Shown in pieces: positions 1 to 12,700 of a stretch of DNA of 64,000 bases (positions within the stretch are counted from its first letter, which is position 1; the number at the start of each line of letters is the position of its first letter). A program made the translations under genes and the position numbers. Below the pieces are notes generated by a model. It was not told the origin of the DNA. It made no database searches and saw nothing but the letters and a program-made list of their open reading frames with translations. The stretch is from assembly GCF_000003195.3 (NCBI RefSeq), contig NC_012870.2:11028501-11092500 (forward strand), given 5' to 3'. This stretch comes from Sorghum bicolor. Taxonomy: Eukaryota > Streptophyta > Magnoliopsida > Poales > Poaceae.

Positions 1-1330
1 TAGTTCAATCATGTTGCAGTCCACAAAATTCTTCAATGTCGAGGGATCTAAACTTTTACAACTCTAGGTTGAAATCAAATATAAATGATGCTTTTGCAGT
101 TATGCACATAAAAGTTATCATCAATGCACACACCACAGCTATTCCAAAACAAATTTCCTTAAGCTAAACTTGTGCCTGAACCAAAGGTTAGAAACTCATG
201 TTGTAGCCTTTTAGGATATCAGAAACTCAACCCTGCACAGAAGATGCCATATCGTCTCAATCATTCCTAGAGTCTGTTCAATTCAGTTATTCAGTTGCTA
301 CATGGAAAACTGGAAAAGTGTTCTTGCACAGCCAGGTACTTATGTTATCACAATAACATCACCATTTAATCATTTGCTCAAACTAAAAGTAAATATATTA
401 TTTTTTTTCTTACAGAATATCCTAAGTGATTTTCTGGAGATGGATTCTGCCTGGCTAACACACTTCATTCAGCTGTGCTGATTTTATTATCCTAGCCATG
501 AAGATTGGAAACAGCCGTTTTCTAACAGTGCTCTTTTTCATATAAGTATTATTGGCCCCCAATCAGATAGAATATGCATACACAATTCTAGAGCTGTTAG
601 TATCTCATAGCTCATCTCTAAAGCAAAATAACAGAAACCGAAATCCAAAAGGCAGTTTCCTCCATTTACGAGTTGTTCTATTTTGCTTTTATTTATTATT
701 AGGAACCTGGTGAGGTTTGTTAATTTGCCATCAAGTAACCAAACAGAAACTGCTGGGTTGCTGACTAACGAGTCAGCATCAAATTAGAATGATATCCTGC
801 AGACTGCAGACTATAGGAACAATTTGATGAGTTGAAACTGGAAAAAATTGACATGTCCTTAAATACTACGTTGAATCCGTATCAAATTACTAGTTGAATA
901 CTTGAATCATTGAATTTATTCAGTTCCGCTAAATATTCACTGCCTGAGGGATAAGTTGACCAAAAATGAGTGACCACAACGAATTAGATGGTGTTTCATT
1001 CAGGGTAAAAGGATGTGTCGATGACCAATTTTAGAGGATATAGGAACCCCATTGGCTAAAATACATCTTACACTAAAAGCATTTTGTAACATGGTGGGCG
1101 GTGGGACATGGAGTATAACATGAATATAGGTTTCAAGCTCGGATTGCAAAGTCATATACAACAATTAACACCAAACCAGCAAGCATATGAAAAATAGGAA
1201 TAAGGGATGTGTTTTGATGCTAGAACCATTGCCAGGACAAACTTCATAACCTGAGAAGTGAGAACAGATGTTCCTGTTGCTTACACGCGACGAGAATGGG
1301 TCAGGTACTACCTAACACAGCACCAGCAAC
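1..1330. other. Intergenic DNA, nothing identified
   Basis: AT-rich sequence with no reading frame of note on either strand. It could be intron or 5' flank of a minus-strand gene lying off the left edge (see the next entry), but no splice pair could be tied to coding sequence. Confidence 0.4.
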
Positions 1331-1756
1331 CTACTGACATTGCCCAGATGTGTGCTCAGCGAAGCTTCCTGCGCATCTAACCAGAGCTGTGACTGACACC
1401 CACAGCCCTTTCGCGCTACACACGGGGACTACAGCACCTACCCCGGCAGTAAGCGAGGTTACAGTTCCATCTACAGCAGATGACACTGGGAAAACAAGGG
1501 CACCCCGCAATCCCGCAACCGAAATCGGATGTTGCAGTGGAGCAGCAACTGGATAGGCGCGTCTAGATCGGCATCGGGCTGGCGAGAGACGCCGAGTGGC
1601 ATCCATGAAGAGGATGGTGCAGGTGAGAGATGGGGAATCGAGAGACTCACACGACGGCGCCGGCGACAAGGGGGAAGGAGAGCCGCATCCTGTATTCCCG
1701 ATTCCCCTTGCGTCGAAGACGACTGAGTACTGACGCAAAAACAAAACAAAAACCAT
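1331..1756 (-). other. GC-rich open stretch, possible 5' exon of a minus-strand gene
   Basis: This is the only GC-rich island in the first 2 kb. It is open on the minus strand for 141 codons, with an internal ATG near 1607, but the translation matches no family I recognise and the plus strand is also open over much of it, as expected of GC-rich DNA. A short (GA)n run lies just outside it at 1880-1894, where a minus-strand promoter or leader would be. It could be a leader exon or simply a chance open frame. The coding claim is weak. Confidence 0.2.
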
Positions 1757-1895
1757 CCCCTGGGCCTAGGAAAGAAGATGGATTTCCATTTTCCAGAGTG
1801 GACGATTTGGGCCTGTGGCTAGCGGATTCGACCAACCAGGCCCATGAATGCAGTGGTCCACCGTTGTGCTAAGAGCCTAAGAGAGAGAGAGAGAC

Positions 1896-2313
1896 TACAG
1901 GGGTCCATTTTCAAAAATAGAATGTAAAATTTCATGATTTAACCAATAGAAAACCTTCAAAAAATATGGAGTAGTACAACAGGCTATGAATTTTCCCTTC
2001 TCCATATTTCAAACTACCATGTCATCTTGTTTTTGCATATTGAATTGTTCACGTTGTTGTCCACCACTAGGTTTCATCTCGTTGCATAACATTGAAGGCT
2101 TGTTTGGTTCAAGCCCTAGAGTTGCCTGAGCTCTGTACCTGCCTGTGAACTACGTGTTATAGGTTGTGGAGTTGAATAATTAGGCATATTTCAAATTGAT
2201 GGTAGAATCAAATATTTTTCATCATATATTATTTCGTTACTTACCCACTTTGGTTTCCCCCCTCACGTATATCCCGCAGTATAGGAGATGGATAAAGAGA
2301 GTTGACGTTATAA
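1896..2313. other. Intergenic DNA, nothing identified
   Basis: AT-rich DNA without coding signal. The phrase TGTTTGGTTCAAGCCCTA near 2103 recurs as TGTTTGGTTCAAGCCCTA near 3279, so a diverged repeat is likely shared by these two spots. Confidence 0.4.
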
Positions 2314-3120
2314 AAGCATCTCCAGTAGCTCCTCTTTCTCATCCCTCGTCCCCATAAATTTGTCATATTAGAGAATATAGACTAATTTCACTGCTCCAAC
2401 AGCTCCCTAATATGCTCCCCTTTTTTAGCGATCACCGAAAAATTCTCCTTCTTCCCTCAAATAAATGGGAAGTTGGATCTCCGCCAATAGCTAGGGCCCA
2501 CCCCAACTACCTCTTCTCCCTCCTGTGCTGCTCGTCGAAGATGTCGTAGTGACGATGGAGTTCGTCGCAGCTTGAAGGTGGCAACATTGCAGCTCCTAGA
2601 CTGTTGTTGTCTAGTTTGCCCACACCACCAAGATTGCTCGTCACCATCACCACCAAGCTGGTGGAGGTGCCTGAGCTCGCGGGCCATGGTGAATCTTATG
2701 CGGTCGGCGGCGGCCATGGCTATGATTTGGGGTGGACAAAAGAAAGGTTGGGGATGGGGCTACGATTTGGGGCATCCATGGAGGAGAACCTTGCCTGACA
2801 CCCACCTGATCTTGCATGGGAGAGCAAGGATGGAGCCAAGGCCACCAGGCAGAGTAGGGGCAGCGGCGTCGTTCCGTGCCACGGGAGTGAGAAGCAACAC
2901 AAGGGTACATGAAGGACGAGAAAGAAGACGACAAAAAGAGAAGGAAAAGGAAAGAAATAAGAGAAAAAATATTATAGCCTTACATGTGGGTCTCAGTTGT
3001 TGGGGTAGATTATTAGTGATTTGTCGGAGCTTCTCCCCCAATATACCAAAAAAGCAGTATTGGTGATCACCGATACAACTATATTGGGGGAGATAGATTG
3101 GAGAGCTGCTGGAGATGGTC
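2314..3120. mobile_element. Tourist-like MITE, about 807 bp, TSD TAA
   Basis: The left end reads AAGCATCTCCAGTAGCTC and the right end, reverse-complemented, reads GACCATCTCCAGCAGCTC, giving imperfect terminal inverted repeats. TAA flanks both ends (2311-2313 and 3121-3123), the target preference of PIF/Harbinger-Tourist elements. The GC-rich centre (about 2480-2930) is open in several frames on both strands, none recognisable, so it may be captured DNA. Exact ends are uncertain by a base or two because the terminal bases differ. Confidence 0.6.
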
Positions 3121-5236
3121 TAATAATGAACATTTTGACCATATGGTATATATACGTCTATGTGACCTTAGTAGTACCCCTTCCTAATAAACTTGTCTCG
3201 GTTATCACATAGGTTCCTATCCACTCCTTTCTTCACTATTGGTGTAATACTTCCACCTAAAGATGGCCTATGTACTGTTTGGTTCAAGCCCTAAAAACAT
3301 GATTGTATTGTCAAAAGGGGCAGGTAGTGTTTGGTATAGGAGTTGCTTGTATTCTGCAATAAAAAAGTGTGTTCTTTTGCGTTGATTATAGCATGCAAGT
3401 TGGACAAGAACCCGGTCAATTGATTTTCTATGCCTAGAGCACAAGCAACAATCATAGACAACTATCACCAAGATAGAATCCTAGGGTCTGAAACAAATAA
3501 ATTCTAGCATGTCACAAGCAGGGGTCTCATCTAGGAATTTTAGGTGAGGAATCTAACATAACAAGCCCTGAGTACCACCAAAATCCATCGCATAGGACTC
3601 ATGGCAAGCTAGAACCTATCATGGGGCAACAAGGCCACATCCTGATCACCCGTGGCTAGCAGCCAGAGACCAAAGCTCGTTTGGTCGGGGGGAATTGGTG
3701 AGAGGTTATGGGAATTGGAGAGGAAGAGTCCAAAAAATCTCTTGTTTGTTTCATGGGGATTGGGATAGGGAGTTATGATGGGAAGAGGGATGGTGTTGAT
3801 GGGAACAATTCCCATAGATCTCTTCCCATGGGTGACCTTGATAATTTAGGCAAGGTAAAAGGGAGTTTGACGCACAATGACATAAATGTGATGCTTATTT
3901 TAGTTCAAAAGGATGCATAAACAAAGGAAGGGATAATCAGTAATGATATCGTTAATTCACATGCCTAAATCACGTAACAAACAACGGATAACAATTTATT
4001 TTGAACTTTCTCTCTTAATTCCAAATACTTACCAAACAAAAGATTGAGACTAAAAAATCCTGCACTAATTCCTTCCTCAAACTCTCACCTCCAATTCCCA
4101 TGCCTCTCCCCATCACTTGCTAGACGCACTCTAAGGAATTCTTTGGTAGAGCTTCTAGAGCAACTAGTAAGATAAATCTAAGAGGTGTTTTGCCAAAATA
4201 GATTCCTGTTGATAATTAATTCCATAATGATTCTTTGAATTGATTCTCTAAAATGAACTCGGTGGTTGTGAGACAAAAAACTAGCAACTTTTCCTCAATC
4301 ACTATACACATAGAGTCGCTATACATAATAGACTATTTTTTCGAATTGGATTACATGGCAACAAATAGAAAACTTTATTGAAGTTTTAGGTTGGAAAATG
4401 TACTATTGATCTCACCAAACTATCAGTTGAGTTTGAGTTTCCTCCATGAACTGCAAAACCGGATCTTCATGTTCCTTCAACTATCAAAACCATACTCATT
4501 ACAATAAAACCACTTGTTAGAATTATTTACTCGAGCAATATAGATTAGCGTATCTAGCACACAGGACACAGGTTTATGCAGCTTCAAGTATGGGGTATCC
4601 TATGTCTAGTTGAGAGTAGATCTCTCTATAGTGTATGCTTGGGTTTACAGGAGCGCTGATAGCTAGTTGTCTAGATATAATGAGATGTCTTGTGATATGA
4701 GAAGATATGAAGAGATACCGATTGGGAGCTCCATCCCAACCATCAATATATGGTCCAATGGGTGGGGCTATAGATAGAGTCTCGATCGATGTACATGTGT
4801 TTTTCCTAGTTTTTTGCAAGAAAATTTACTAGATAGAGTTGGTTTCTAAATATATATTGCTATGCCTTATCTTCCAAAATAGACAAGGTACCCCATCTGG
4901 GTTGGGCCTCTCGAATAGATTGCTTGGTATACCACATCCCCTTTAGGTTATTTTCCATGCGATGAGGTACCGTGGGTACATATCACCGACACCCTTTAAT
5001 AGGCTAAGGAGGTAACTTGCATGATTTTGATCTTTGAAAGGGTATGAATGTTTGGTTTGTAGTTAGATAAGAAAGCTAATAGTTCTAGGAGGCAAAACAA
5101 TTTTTTTGTTTAGATTTTAGGTTGTCATGAGAGTAGGTCATGATCGATAACTTGATTTTAGGTTTGTTTTATTTTATTTTTTAATGGGTAAAATTGTAGT
5201 TGTCCAAATGGACAACTGGTATGACATGCCAAGTAA
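3121..5236. other. Intergenic DNA with a diverged fold-back region
   Basis: No gene is visible. Around 3690-3730 the phrase GGGAATTGGAGAGG, and around 4090-4115 its near complement (CCAATTCCCATGCCTCTCC), suggest a degraded inverted-repeat element of about 420 bp. The rest is AT-rich sequence with scattered stops on both strands. Confidence 0.35.
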
Positions 5237-5566
5237 GAACAACTCCAACAACACTCTTATTTTGCCCATGCTCTCTCAAACTATAACTCCTTATCTATGT
5301 TTCAGCCTCTTCTTCCTATAGCACCCCATCATCTCCTAAGTATTTCTAATTTTACAGTATATTTTCATGGGTCCTACTCATCGATCCCACTTGTTAGCTT
5401 TGTAAAAAGAGAGAATGGAGGAGTGGTAGGAGAGGATAAGGGGCTTAGAGGAGGAGAGCCCCTCATCCATTCGGGGCTAAATAGGAGCTCGGTTGGATGG
5501 TTTTTTATGCATTTGAACTTCCAAAATAGGATAAGGGCTTAAATAGGGTCTTTGTTGAAGTTGCTC
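5237..5566. mobile_element. Tourist-like MITE, 330 bp, TSD TAA
   Basis: The left terminus GAACAACTCCAACAACACTC pairs with the right terminus, which reverse-complemented reads GAGCAACTTCAACAAAGACC. TAA is duplicated at 5234-5236 and 5567-5569. The 81-codon frame inside it resembles no known protein and is taken as chance. Confidence 0.7.
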
Positions 5567-5804
5567 TAAAGCATGGTTTACTTTTGCCACACTAGGACCA
5601 TTTGTTAAATCCTCATGATTGCCTATGTAAAATTTTGAGCCTACTTTCTACTGAATGAAAAGACAAAACAATTGTTCGGATATGCTCAAAAAACCATTTT
5701 TTTTACTTTAGTAAGTAATGCAATGGTATTCAATTATTAAATATTGTAGATGTCTTTTAAAACAAAAATATTAAATATTAAAGTCTATGATATTCATCTA
5801 TGCC

Positions 5805-7115
5805 AAACCTCATAACTAATTGTACTCGACATTATCTAGACAATAAATTCTCAATTTTTTGATCAAGGATACATACAGATGTTGAGGGGAAATGCAACAT
5901 ACAGGTTGCTAGCATAGCAACATTTTTTGTCCAATACAACAAAGTACCTAATTCATGAAAATACAACAAAATACTTCATCGAAGGGATACATAGCGATAA
6001 CTTCAACACATTTTAGCCCATGAAACTTCTACAAATAAAAAATGCATAAGAGTAACTTGAACATAGTACTCCATGGGACATAAAAAAGAAAAATATATAA
6101 ATAAGGCTAAATTAATGAAAACTTCACTATTAGCACTAGTATACTGTAAACTCCTTAAAGCCTAACATATGATCTCCTCTCGTATCCACACAATCTCTTG
6201 GTCTTCATTCGTGTTGTGACACAAATCTTTTCTTGTTCATCTTTCCTATCGCGGTATCAACATCTCATATGTTGTCTTGCTCCCAAATAACTAGGAAGTG
6301 TGAAAAATCCGCCTAGTGCACCACATTTTCGGTGAGGTGTGACTCTGTTTCCCACTGTAACTAAACTACTCGCGGGTACTCTAAACCCTCGAAAAAGCAT
6401 TATCATGAACAAAACCAGATCCATATTAAGTTGTGGCTTAGGGTAGTCATGTGCCTATATTGACCTACTGTGCACACTGCCTACAGACATGTGTCCCTCC
6501 TTAAGGTACCAAATAGAAGTTATTATACCCACCAGCAAAAAAAATTATAATAAGGGTACCAAATAGAAGTTCTTATACCCACCAGCAAAAAAATTATAAT
6601 ATGTCTCATTAAGGGTCGGGTTGTTCAAGACTATGGCTTTGGGGTACATGTGCTCGTCCCCCTAAGACTTGTCAGGTGCCTTTGTTGTTCTAGAAGACAC
6701 AGAGGTACAATTTGTTGTCACTAAAAACCAATATCATCTGGTCCTCGTCAATTTATCCTTGGGCAGGAGCTTAATCCACCTCACTGGCACACTGCTATTC
6801 TATACATTAAAAAAAGGAGTTGTGCAGTGGATCATATGAACTAATAGTATACAAGTCGAACTCATCAAGATTTACGTCCACCGCCTCGTAACGGCATTTC
6901 CCGAGGGTGGAACATGTGAGTATGCATACTAGCACAAGGTGGATGCTGGTGACAAGTGACGTCTCCATCTTTGTAACTGACAAGTCCACAAGTGCTTGCC
7001 ACCTGTCTAGTCCCCCGTCATGTCAGACAGTTTGTTCCTCGCCTCGATCGCCATCTCTTTTTCTTCTTGTCGCCACCGGCACTACCACGGTCTCTACCAT
7101 CAATGTCTATTAATT
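5805..7115. repeat. Diverged tandem duplication, copy A
   Basis: This segment matches 7145-8110 plus 15768-16476 in the same order. Examples: CTAACTAATTG near 5815 and 7159; the phrase on nucleotides with GGTGAGGTGTGACTCTGTTT near 6331 against CAGTGAGATGTGATTCTGTC near 8010; ACATGTGTCCCTCC near 6487 against GCATGTGTCCCTCC near 15830; TTGTTCCTCGCCTCGAT in both copies near 7031 and 16398. Parts read on the minus strand give similar short peptides in both copies (the phrase EFDLYTISSYDP near 6830 against KFDLYTTLSYDP near 16190), so the unit may descend from a coding sequence I cannot name. Confidence 0.65.
6503..6600. repeat. Two-copy tandem repeat, about 49-bp unit
   Basis: The phrase beginning GGTACCAAATAGAAGTT and ending CCAGCAAAAAAATTATAATA occurs twice in succession with only single-base differences. 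The duplicate is missing from copy B, which has one diverged version near 15848, so it arose after the larger duplication. Confidence 0.7.
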
Positions 7116-7144
7116 TTTTAGCCATAATTGATCTATTTATCTAT

Positions 7145-8110
7145 GTGTCAAACCTTATAACTAATTGTACTTGGCATTAGCGATAAACATTAGATTGTCG
7201 ATCTTATGAACAAGCACACAAATGCCAAAAGAAGGAAAATGCATCATACATTTAGCTAGCTTAGCAACATTTCTTTTTGTTGGCCTATGACCTAAGATAA
7301 GAAAGGTGGGAGTGGAGAGAAAGGAAGAAAGCCAAATGAGTGAGAGACAAGCCCCTCTCTCCACCTCCCCTCCCTTTTATAGAAAAAATAGTAGTGAAAT
7401 TTTCATTATTTCTCCTAGTTAGGCTTCTATTTAGAAAAGAGCCCCCAAAGACTACAAATAGGCTCTAAACTTCATCTCAGAAGCCTTTTGGCAAAGTAAT
7501 TGGAACTTGTGCACACTAATAGAAGTCCCTAACACATAATATACCCTAACACTTTTGTCCACCACAACAAATTATTTAAAAAAAATACAACAAAGTACTT
7601 CATGGAGGGGGTACATAAGGATAATTTCAACACATAGAAGTCCATGAAACTTATAAAAAAAGTAAATACATAATGTTAACTTCAACATAGTACCACATGA
7701 ATCTTGAAAAATAAACAAGAAATACATAAGGGGGTGAATTCATAAAACTTCACTACTAGTCTAGTAGCACTTGTACGCTACAGGCTCCTTGAAGATTTGA
7801 CACCTAAACATGAAAATCAGGAGCATGAAATTATTTTGCCTGCATCAGAAAGTCCATAATTTCTAGGGCTTCAATCATGTTCGGGACATGGATCTCCTCT
7901 CATATATGTTTTGTAGCATGCCATCATGATCTCATACATGGTCTTCCTCCGAGATTAGTAGGAGTCATGACAAATCCGCTCAATATAGCATGTGTTTTGA
8001 CTACATCTCAGTGAGATGTGATTCTGTCTGTCATTGATATCTAAACTATTCATGGATGCTCCAAAACCTCAAGGCCTTAGAGACCATTATCATCAATGAA
8101 TCAGAGCCAT
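7145..8110. repeat. Diverged tandem duplication, copy B, left part
   Basis: This is the second copy of the 5805-7115 unit, starting about 30 bp after copy A. It runs up to the LTR retrotransposon at 8111 and continues beyond it at 15768. The join matches copy A without a gap, which shows that the retrotransposon inserted after the duplication. Confidence 0.65.
8106..8110. repeat. Left target-site duplication GCCAT of the LTR retrotransposon
   Basis: GCCAT precedes the first LTR base and is repeated directly after the last LTR base at 15763-15767. A 5-bp duplication is normal for Ty3/gypsy-type integration. Confidence 0.9.
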
Positions 8111-9387
8111 TGTTGGGTATTTTAAACGCAAACAGAAAAATCCGCAAGCGCACGGATACCGATGTAGCTTTCACCCGGGAGTATTCCAGAGTATCGATTT
8201 TCCACAGAGAACGTGAGTGTACTAATTAAGATCCAAGATCGTCCAAGGATAACTATATAATTATTTTTGGTGGGAAGAGAGGAAGTTTCCTGAGAGTTCT
8301 CTAGTTGATCTAAGAATCAAGAATTACTTCAAGATTATCTATTTCGGGACATCAGAACATTAACCACAGAAAGAGATGAGAAGGGGGCTAGGAAGCTCCG
8401 ACTACGGTCCTACAAACACCGATCCGAACGTGGTGGAATACGTCGGCCGTTAGGGCTGTCACTACCCGGGCTACCACAACAATCCGCAGGATTAGGTGCA
8501 ATTCCAGGTAATTGCAAGACTAAACACCACGTCTAATCTATTAATTACTACTCTAATGTTTCAAAGATTAGAGCACTTGATGCAAGCGGGAATCCAATAA
8601 ATAACTTGAATGTAAATAAAAGTAATTAGAGAACTCAGGAGTTATGAGTTGAAGAACCTGGAGAACGATGAAGAACGAACCAGATGCTGCAAAAGTACAA
8701 TGTTGAGGAAGATCCGACAGATCCGGCTCCTCCTCCGCTCTCCTCTTCTCTCTCCCTATTTTCTAGATTACAACTAGAACTAACTAGAACTAGAACTAGA
8801 GGAACTAGAACTAGAACTAGATGAACTAGAACTAGATCTAGATGAACTAGAGGTAGAACTAGAAGAACTAGAGGGATCCTCTCTACTTAGATGAAGAATT
8901 GAAACCCTAACTTTGATTCTGTAGAAGAGGTATGATCTCCAGGGGCCAGGGGGTCTGGTTTTATAGTCCCTTCAAGTGAATCTAGGCCGTCGGATCAAAC
9001 CGACATTAATCGCACGGTTTTCCTTGATCCTTTAGGTCGGTGGAGCATAATCCACAAAACGTGTCCTGATTGGGCACTGTAGCTGGGCGGGCGCCCAGGA
9101 GAGTTGGGCGGGCGCCCTGCCTTCGAGCCCGATTGCCTTCCCGTTCGTTCCCGTGGCTTCTGGAGTCTTCTAGATGATAGAAAATTGCGCGACACGTTAA
9201 TATCTCTATCTAAACCCGACGTGTGGGCCTTTCTTCCGTATTTCCTGATAACCCCCTGCAGAAATAGACAAACACCAAAACTCGTGGAATTCTGTCAGAT
9301 AAAACCCTAAGTCTGGGTGTTGGTTGCATTTGGATCCTTTTCCATGATTAGTTGATGGTTAAATGTGAGCATTAAGGACCGTCAACA
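8111..9387 (-). repeat. 3' LTR of the minus-strand retrotransposon
   Basis: It matches 14484-15762 over its full length with about 20 differences. It contains an ACTAGA-rich minisatellite (about 8765-8872) and a GC-rich stretch with repeated GGGCGGGCGCCC motifs near 9085-9118. A related solo copy lies at 42247-43499. Confidence 0.92.
8765..8872. repeat. ACTAGA-type minisatellite inside the LTR
   Basis: Runs of AACTAG and AACTAGATG repeat units occupy about 100 bp. The same array is in the other LTR (about 15145-15247) and is shorter in the solo LTR near 42907-42982. Confidence 0.75.
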
Positions 9388-9402
9388 AGCTCCCCCAAGC
9401 TT
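9388..9402 (-). other. Polypurine tract of the retrotransposon
   Basis: Read on the minus strand, the sequence next to the 3' LTR is AAGCTTGGGGGAGCT, in the position of the second-strand primer. Very similar CTCCCCCAAGCT tracts recur inside the element at about 11043-11055 and 13821-13832. Confidence 0.75.
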
Positions 9403-11680
9403 AACCTTTGCTCATCCCTGAGCAAAGATGAACTCAAGAGTTTCTACAGTGGTTTCATGCCTTAAAGATACACATGCGTTCAAACAAGATCTCATCTCTA
9501 GGTTAGGGTAAACTGTTAAGATTTAAACTTACTCATTTTACCTTCCACCATGGGGCTTGCAACTGTCACCTGTGTCTTGAGCAGTTAAAAGATAGAACGG
9601 TCTAGTCAAGCGCCATGTCTCTTGTTCTTCGATTAACTATAGCTCTGGAGTTTTTGCAGATTTTCAAATAAAACTCAGAGATTCCTTGTATGACTCTCTC
9701 TAGTCTCTCTTTTGTGGTATTTCTGGATCCTTACCAAGGCAGTAATGGTGTATGCCTTCTCTCAAAGTATGTGGTATTTGTGGTATAAGGCATGGTGACA
9801 TTGCCTTCTCTCTCACCCTACTCTAATAAGGTTTTGATATCTGGAGCTCATAGGTGGGAGACAGCTAATACATACTTACAAGACATTTATTGCATAGTCA
9901 AACCATGGATCCAGAAGAACAAGTCAATAAGTCAAATCAAGATGTGCATGTGTGGCGTATGAATGATGTATGGTGACGATGGTAATAACAATGGTGAAAG
10001 TCTAATTCTACTTTTGCTCTTTTGAGGGGGTACATACCTTTCTTGCACTTTGAAACTTTTTGAGGAGAATGAGATGCTCTATATTTTCTTTTTCTTTTCT
10101 CTCAGGTGGGTATCTTGTACCCCTAATTCTACTGTCGGACACTTGTCCATTTTTTACCTCTCGTCTCACTTTTTCTTTTCTTTGAGGTTCCGGGCACTTG
10201 CCCCTTTTTATTTCCTCACATTCTTTCTTTTTTTCTTTCTTTTTTTAGAGCACTCATCTCCTGAAATAATATAGCAAGTGGTAGTAACCAAGATAACTTG
10301 AGCATTTTTTTCACAGGGAAAAACAGAAATAGGAGAATGTTTTTGGCTATTCTCTCCCGGATTAGGAGTAGAATATTTTTGGGTGGTTCTGGAGATGGAA
10401 ATGGATGGATATATGTGGATGGTACTTCTGGAGTAGAAGTAGCATGTGTGAGTGAACGTGCAAGTGAATCTTGATTTAACCACATGACAAGCTCCTAAGG
10501 GTCTACACAGCTTGACCACACTCAATGCTCATAAGCAGTAAAAAGTAAATGTGTGGTTCATAGTCTAACAAGCATGTATATATGGCTGTGGTAGGAATTT
10601 AAACTCTCATCATACAGGAACTCATCATGCAACATTTTAAAGATTTTCAAAGATAAAATTCTCCAGAATTCTAGCATCTCTAGAAACAGATAAACAGTAG
10701 CTCAACCTTCCCATATCATATCCGTTAACGACTTAGACTTCAGATCAAGTACTCTTCCCACAAGTTCAGGTTTAGAGCAAATTAATAACAGCCAGGCCTA
10801 AACTTGAGAGAGAGATTTCAATTTTGAGAATTAGTCATGGCAGAGCAACTATTCATCATTTTCATGTCAGAGCTTATCATGATGGTTCATAGCAGACTTT
10901 ATTTATTTATTTATTTAGCAAACTAAGCAAAGATATATATAAGCACAAAATCTTTATTTGGGTTTCTATGATTATGCATCATTTTATTATTAGAGTAAAG
11001 TATAAATGTGAGTAGAATACTTAGCTGGATAAATGGGGGTGCTCTCCCCCAAGCTGGATTTTAACGTAACTTCTTCTCATGTAGCCAGCAGGTGGTGGAG
11101 GTATGTCGGCAGCACCCTGACAGCGATTAGGATGTCCATCGTCTGCTAGTCTTCTTTGATCCTTGAATTCTGTGGAGCTCAAATAAACAACAAAGCTTTG
11201 TGGAACTAGTTAAGTGTTAGCATAAATATCTAGCCTTTATCATGTTGAGCCTCCTCAATAAATGTTACTCATTAGTAGGATCATAATTTTATTTTTATAA
11301 TTTTATTTTTATAGGACAGAAATATATTTATTTCATTTTTATGCCACCACAGTGAATGTACTTATGGGTTTTATGCCATGAGCATACTCACATGGGGCTT
11401 ACTATCTTCAACATTTTTATTTTCTTTTTAAGATGATGTGAACCTAATTAACTAAGCAAACTATTTTAAATAATTGAAAGAAAAAAGATAACTACCAAGT
11501 TTACCTCTTGGCAAGGCGTTCGGTGTTTTTTTAAGTCCTCCGAACGGGACTCTTCGTTTTCTCAGTCGTCCTGGGATTCGCTGGATGGCGTAGTCGGTGG
11601 TTCCGGCGGCGCCTGCTCTTCGTGTATAACTATCTTCTCTCTATACACCTGACTCGGTGCTACGGTCTCCTCAGGACAGT
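9403..11680 (-). other. Retrotransposon internal region without recognisable coding sequence
   Basis: AT-rich sequence with low-complexity T-rich stretches near 10075-10260 and a CCCCCAAGCTGG tract near 11045. No gag or pol motif was found. It could be spacer, as in large non-autonomous derivatives, or badly decayed coding sequence. Confidence 0.5.
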
Positions 11681-11681
11681 T

Positions 11682-12246
11682 CTATTCAAGTTGTATGTCT
11701 TCAGATTTTACAACTTCTCCTTCATAGTCTACCCATCCGTCCTTGATGATTTGCCTCCTCTGGTTGCGGTTGCGTCGTCGTCTTCTTGTCCTCACCTGCT
11801 TAGAGTCTTCAACTATATAGTTAGGGTCAGTAAAACAGTGGCGTACCTTCTCTGAGGGGAAGTGCATGTGGACTTCTCTGGTTCCAATGTATATGATTGC
11901 TTTAATGGTGCTAAAGAACGGTCTTCCAAGGATGATGGGTGGATCATACTCGTCTTCTCCCATGTCAATAACCTTCAATCTTTCAGAATGTCTGATCTGC
12001 CATCTGGAGCTGAATGTATGTTGGTTGTAGGGACATGGTTCCATGCAGGAGCTGATAAGTGACTGCAGCCATTATGTTGACGTTAGATCCGGTGTCGTAG
12101 AGTGTCTTCTGAAAAGAATATCCGTTGATTGTGCACTCGATGCTTGGGACACCAGGGTCGTCCTTCTTGATCAAGAAAGGTGACTTGAGTTGACGATCTT
12201 GACCTTCTTGAGCTGCAGTGATCATCTTAGCTGACTCGGTACACAT
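11682..12246 (-). pseudogene. Retrotransposon aspartic protease-like segment 2 (DTG core), frameshifted
   Basis: Two overlapping minus-strand frames (11983-12246 and 11682-12044) make up one protease-like region. The upstream frame has the L-Y-D-T-G-S-N-V-N-I-M motif, a DTG-type catalytic loop, preceded by a DDPGVPSI phrase typical of gypsy pol proteins. The downstream frame has the P-P-I-I-L-G-R-P-F closing motif, followed by a basic arginine-rich tail. The switch of frame near 12000 indicates a frameshift. It would act as the element's polyprotein protease if intact. It lies next to a second, different protease-like core at 12287-12700. Confidence 0.7.
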
Positions 12247-12286
12247 TTACTTGTTCTTGTTCCTCCTGTTGGTCCTCTTCCTTGGT

Positions 12287-12700
12287 TCATGTCGGGATTG
12301 CTCTGGGATTTGTGTAGTCTTGTTTCTTGAAGGAAAACGTCTCCTTCTTCCCCTTGATGTAGAAACTGATCTTGGCAGCACTTGCGTAGATGACAGCTCC
12401 CGAGGTGTTCAGGAATGGCTTCCCCAGGATGATGGGTGCCCTCTCATCAGTACCAGTCTCTATCACCACGAAGTCTGCTGGGGCGTACAAGGTACCAACT
12501 CGGATGCAGAGGTTCTTCAATATTCCCTTTGGAAAACTTAGTGTTCGATCTGCAAGCCTCGGCATAATGTTGATACTGGAGCCTAAGTCACAGAGTGCTT
12601 CTGGGAAGTCCACCATGCTGATGGAGATCGGGATGACGGGGCGTCCTGGATTGTCTCACTTGACCGGCAGAAGGTCAGTAATTACTTCCACAACGGGGTT
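12287..12700 (-). pseudogene. Retrotransposon aspartic protease-like segment 1 (DLG core)
   Basis: The minus-strand frame carries A-L-C-D-L-G-S-S-I-N-I-M-P, a DLG-type protease loop common in plant gypsy elements, and 60-odd residues later A-P-I-I-L-G-K-P-F-L. The upstream context (P-V-K, stop, D-N-P-G-R-P-V-I-P-I-S) continues in frame through a stop codon, so the pol frame is already broken. No reverse transcriptase follows it. The presence of this core upstream of a second core at 11682-12246 is unusual. Confidence 0.7.
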
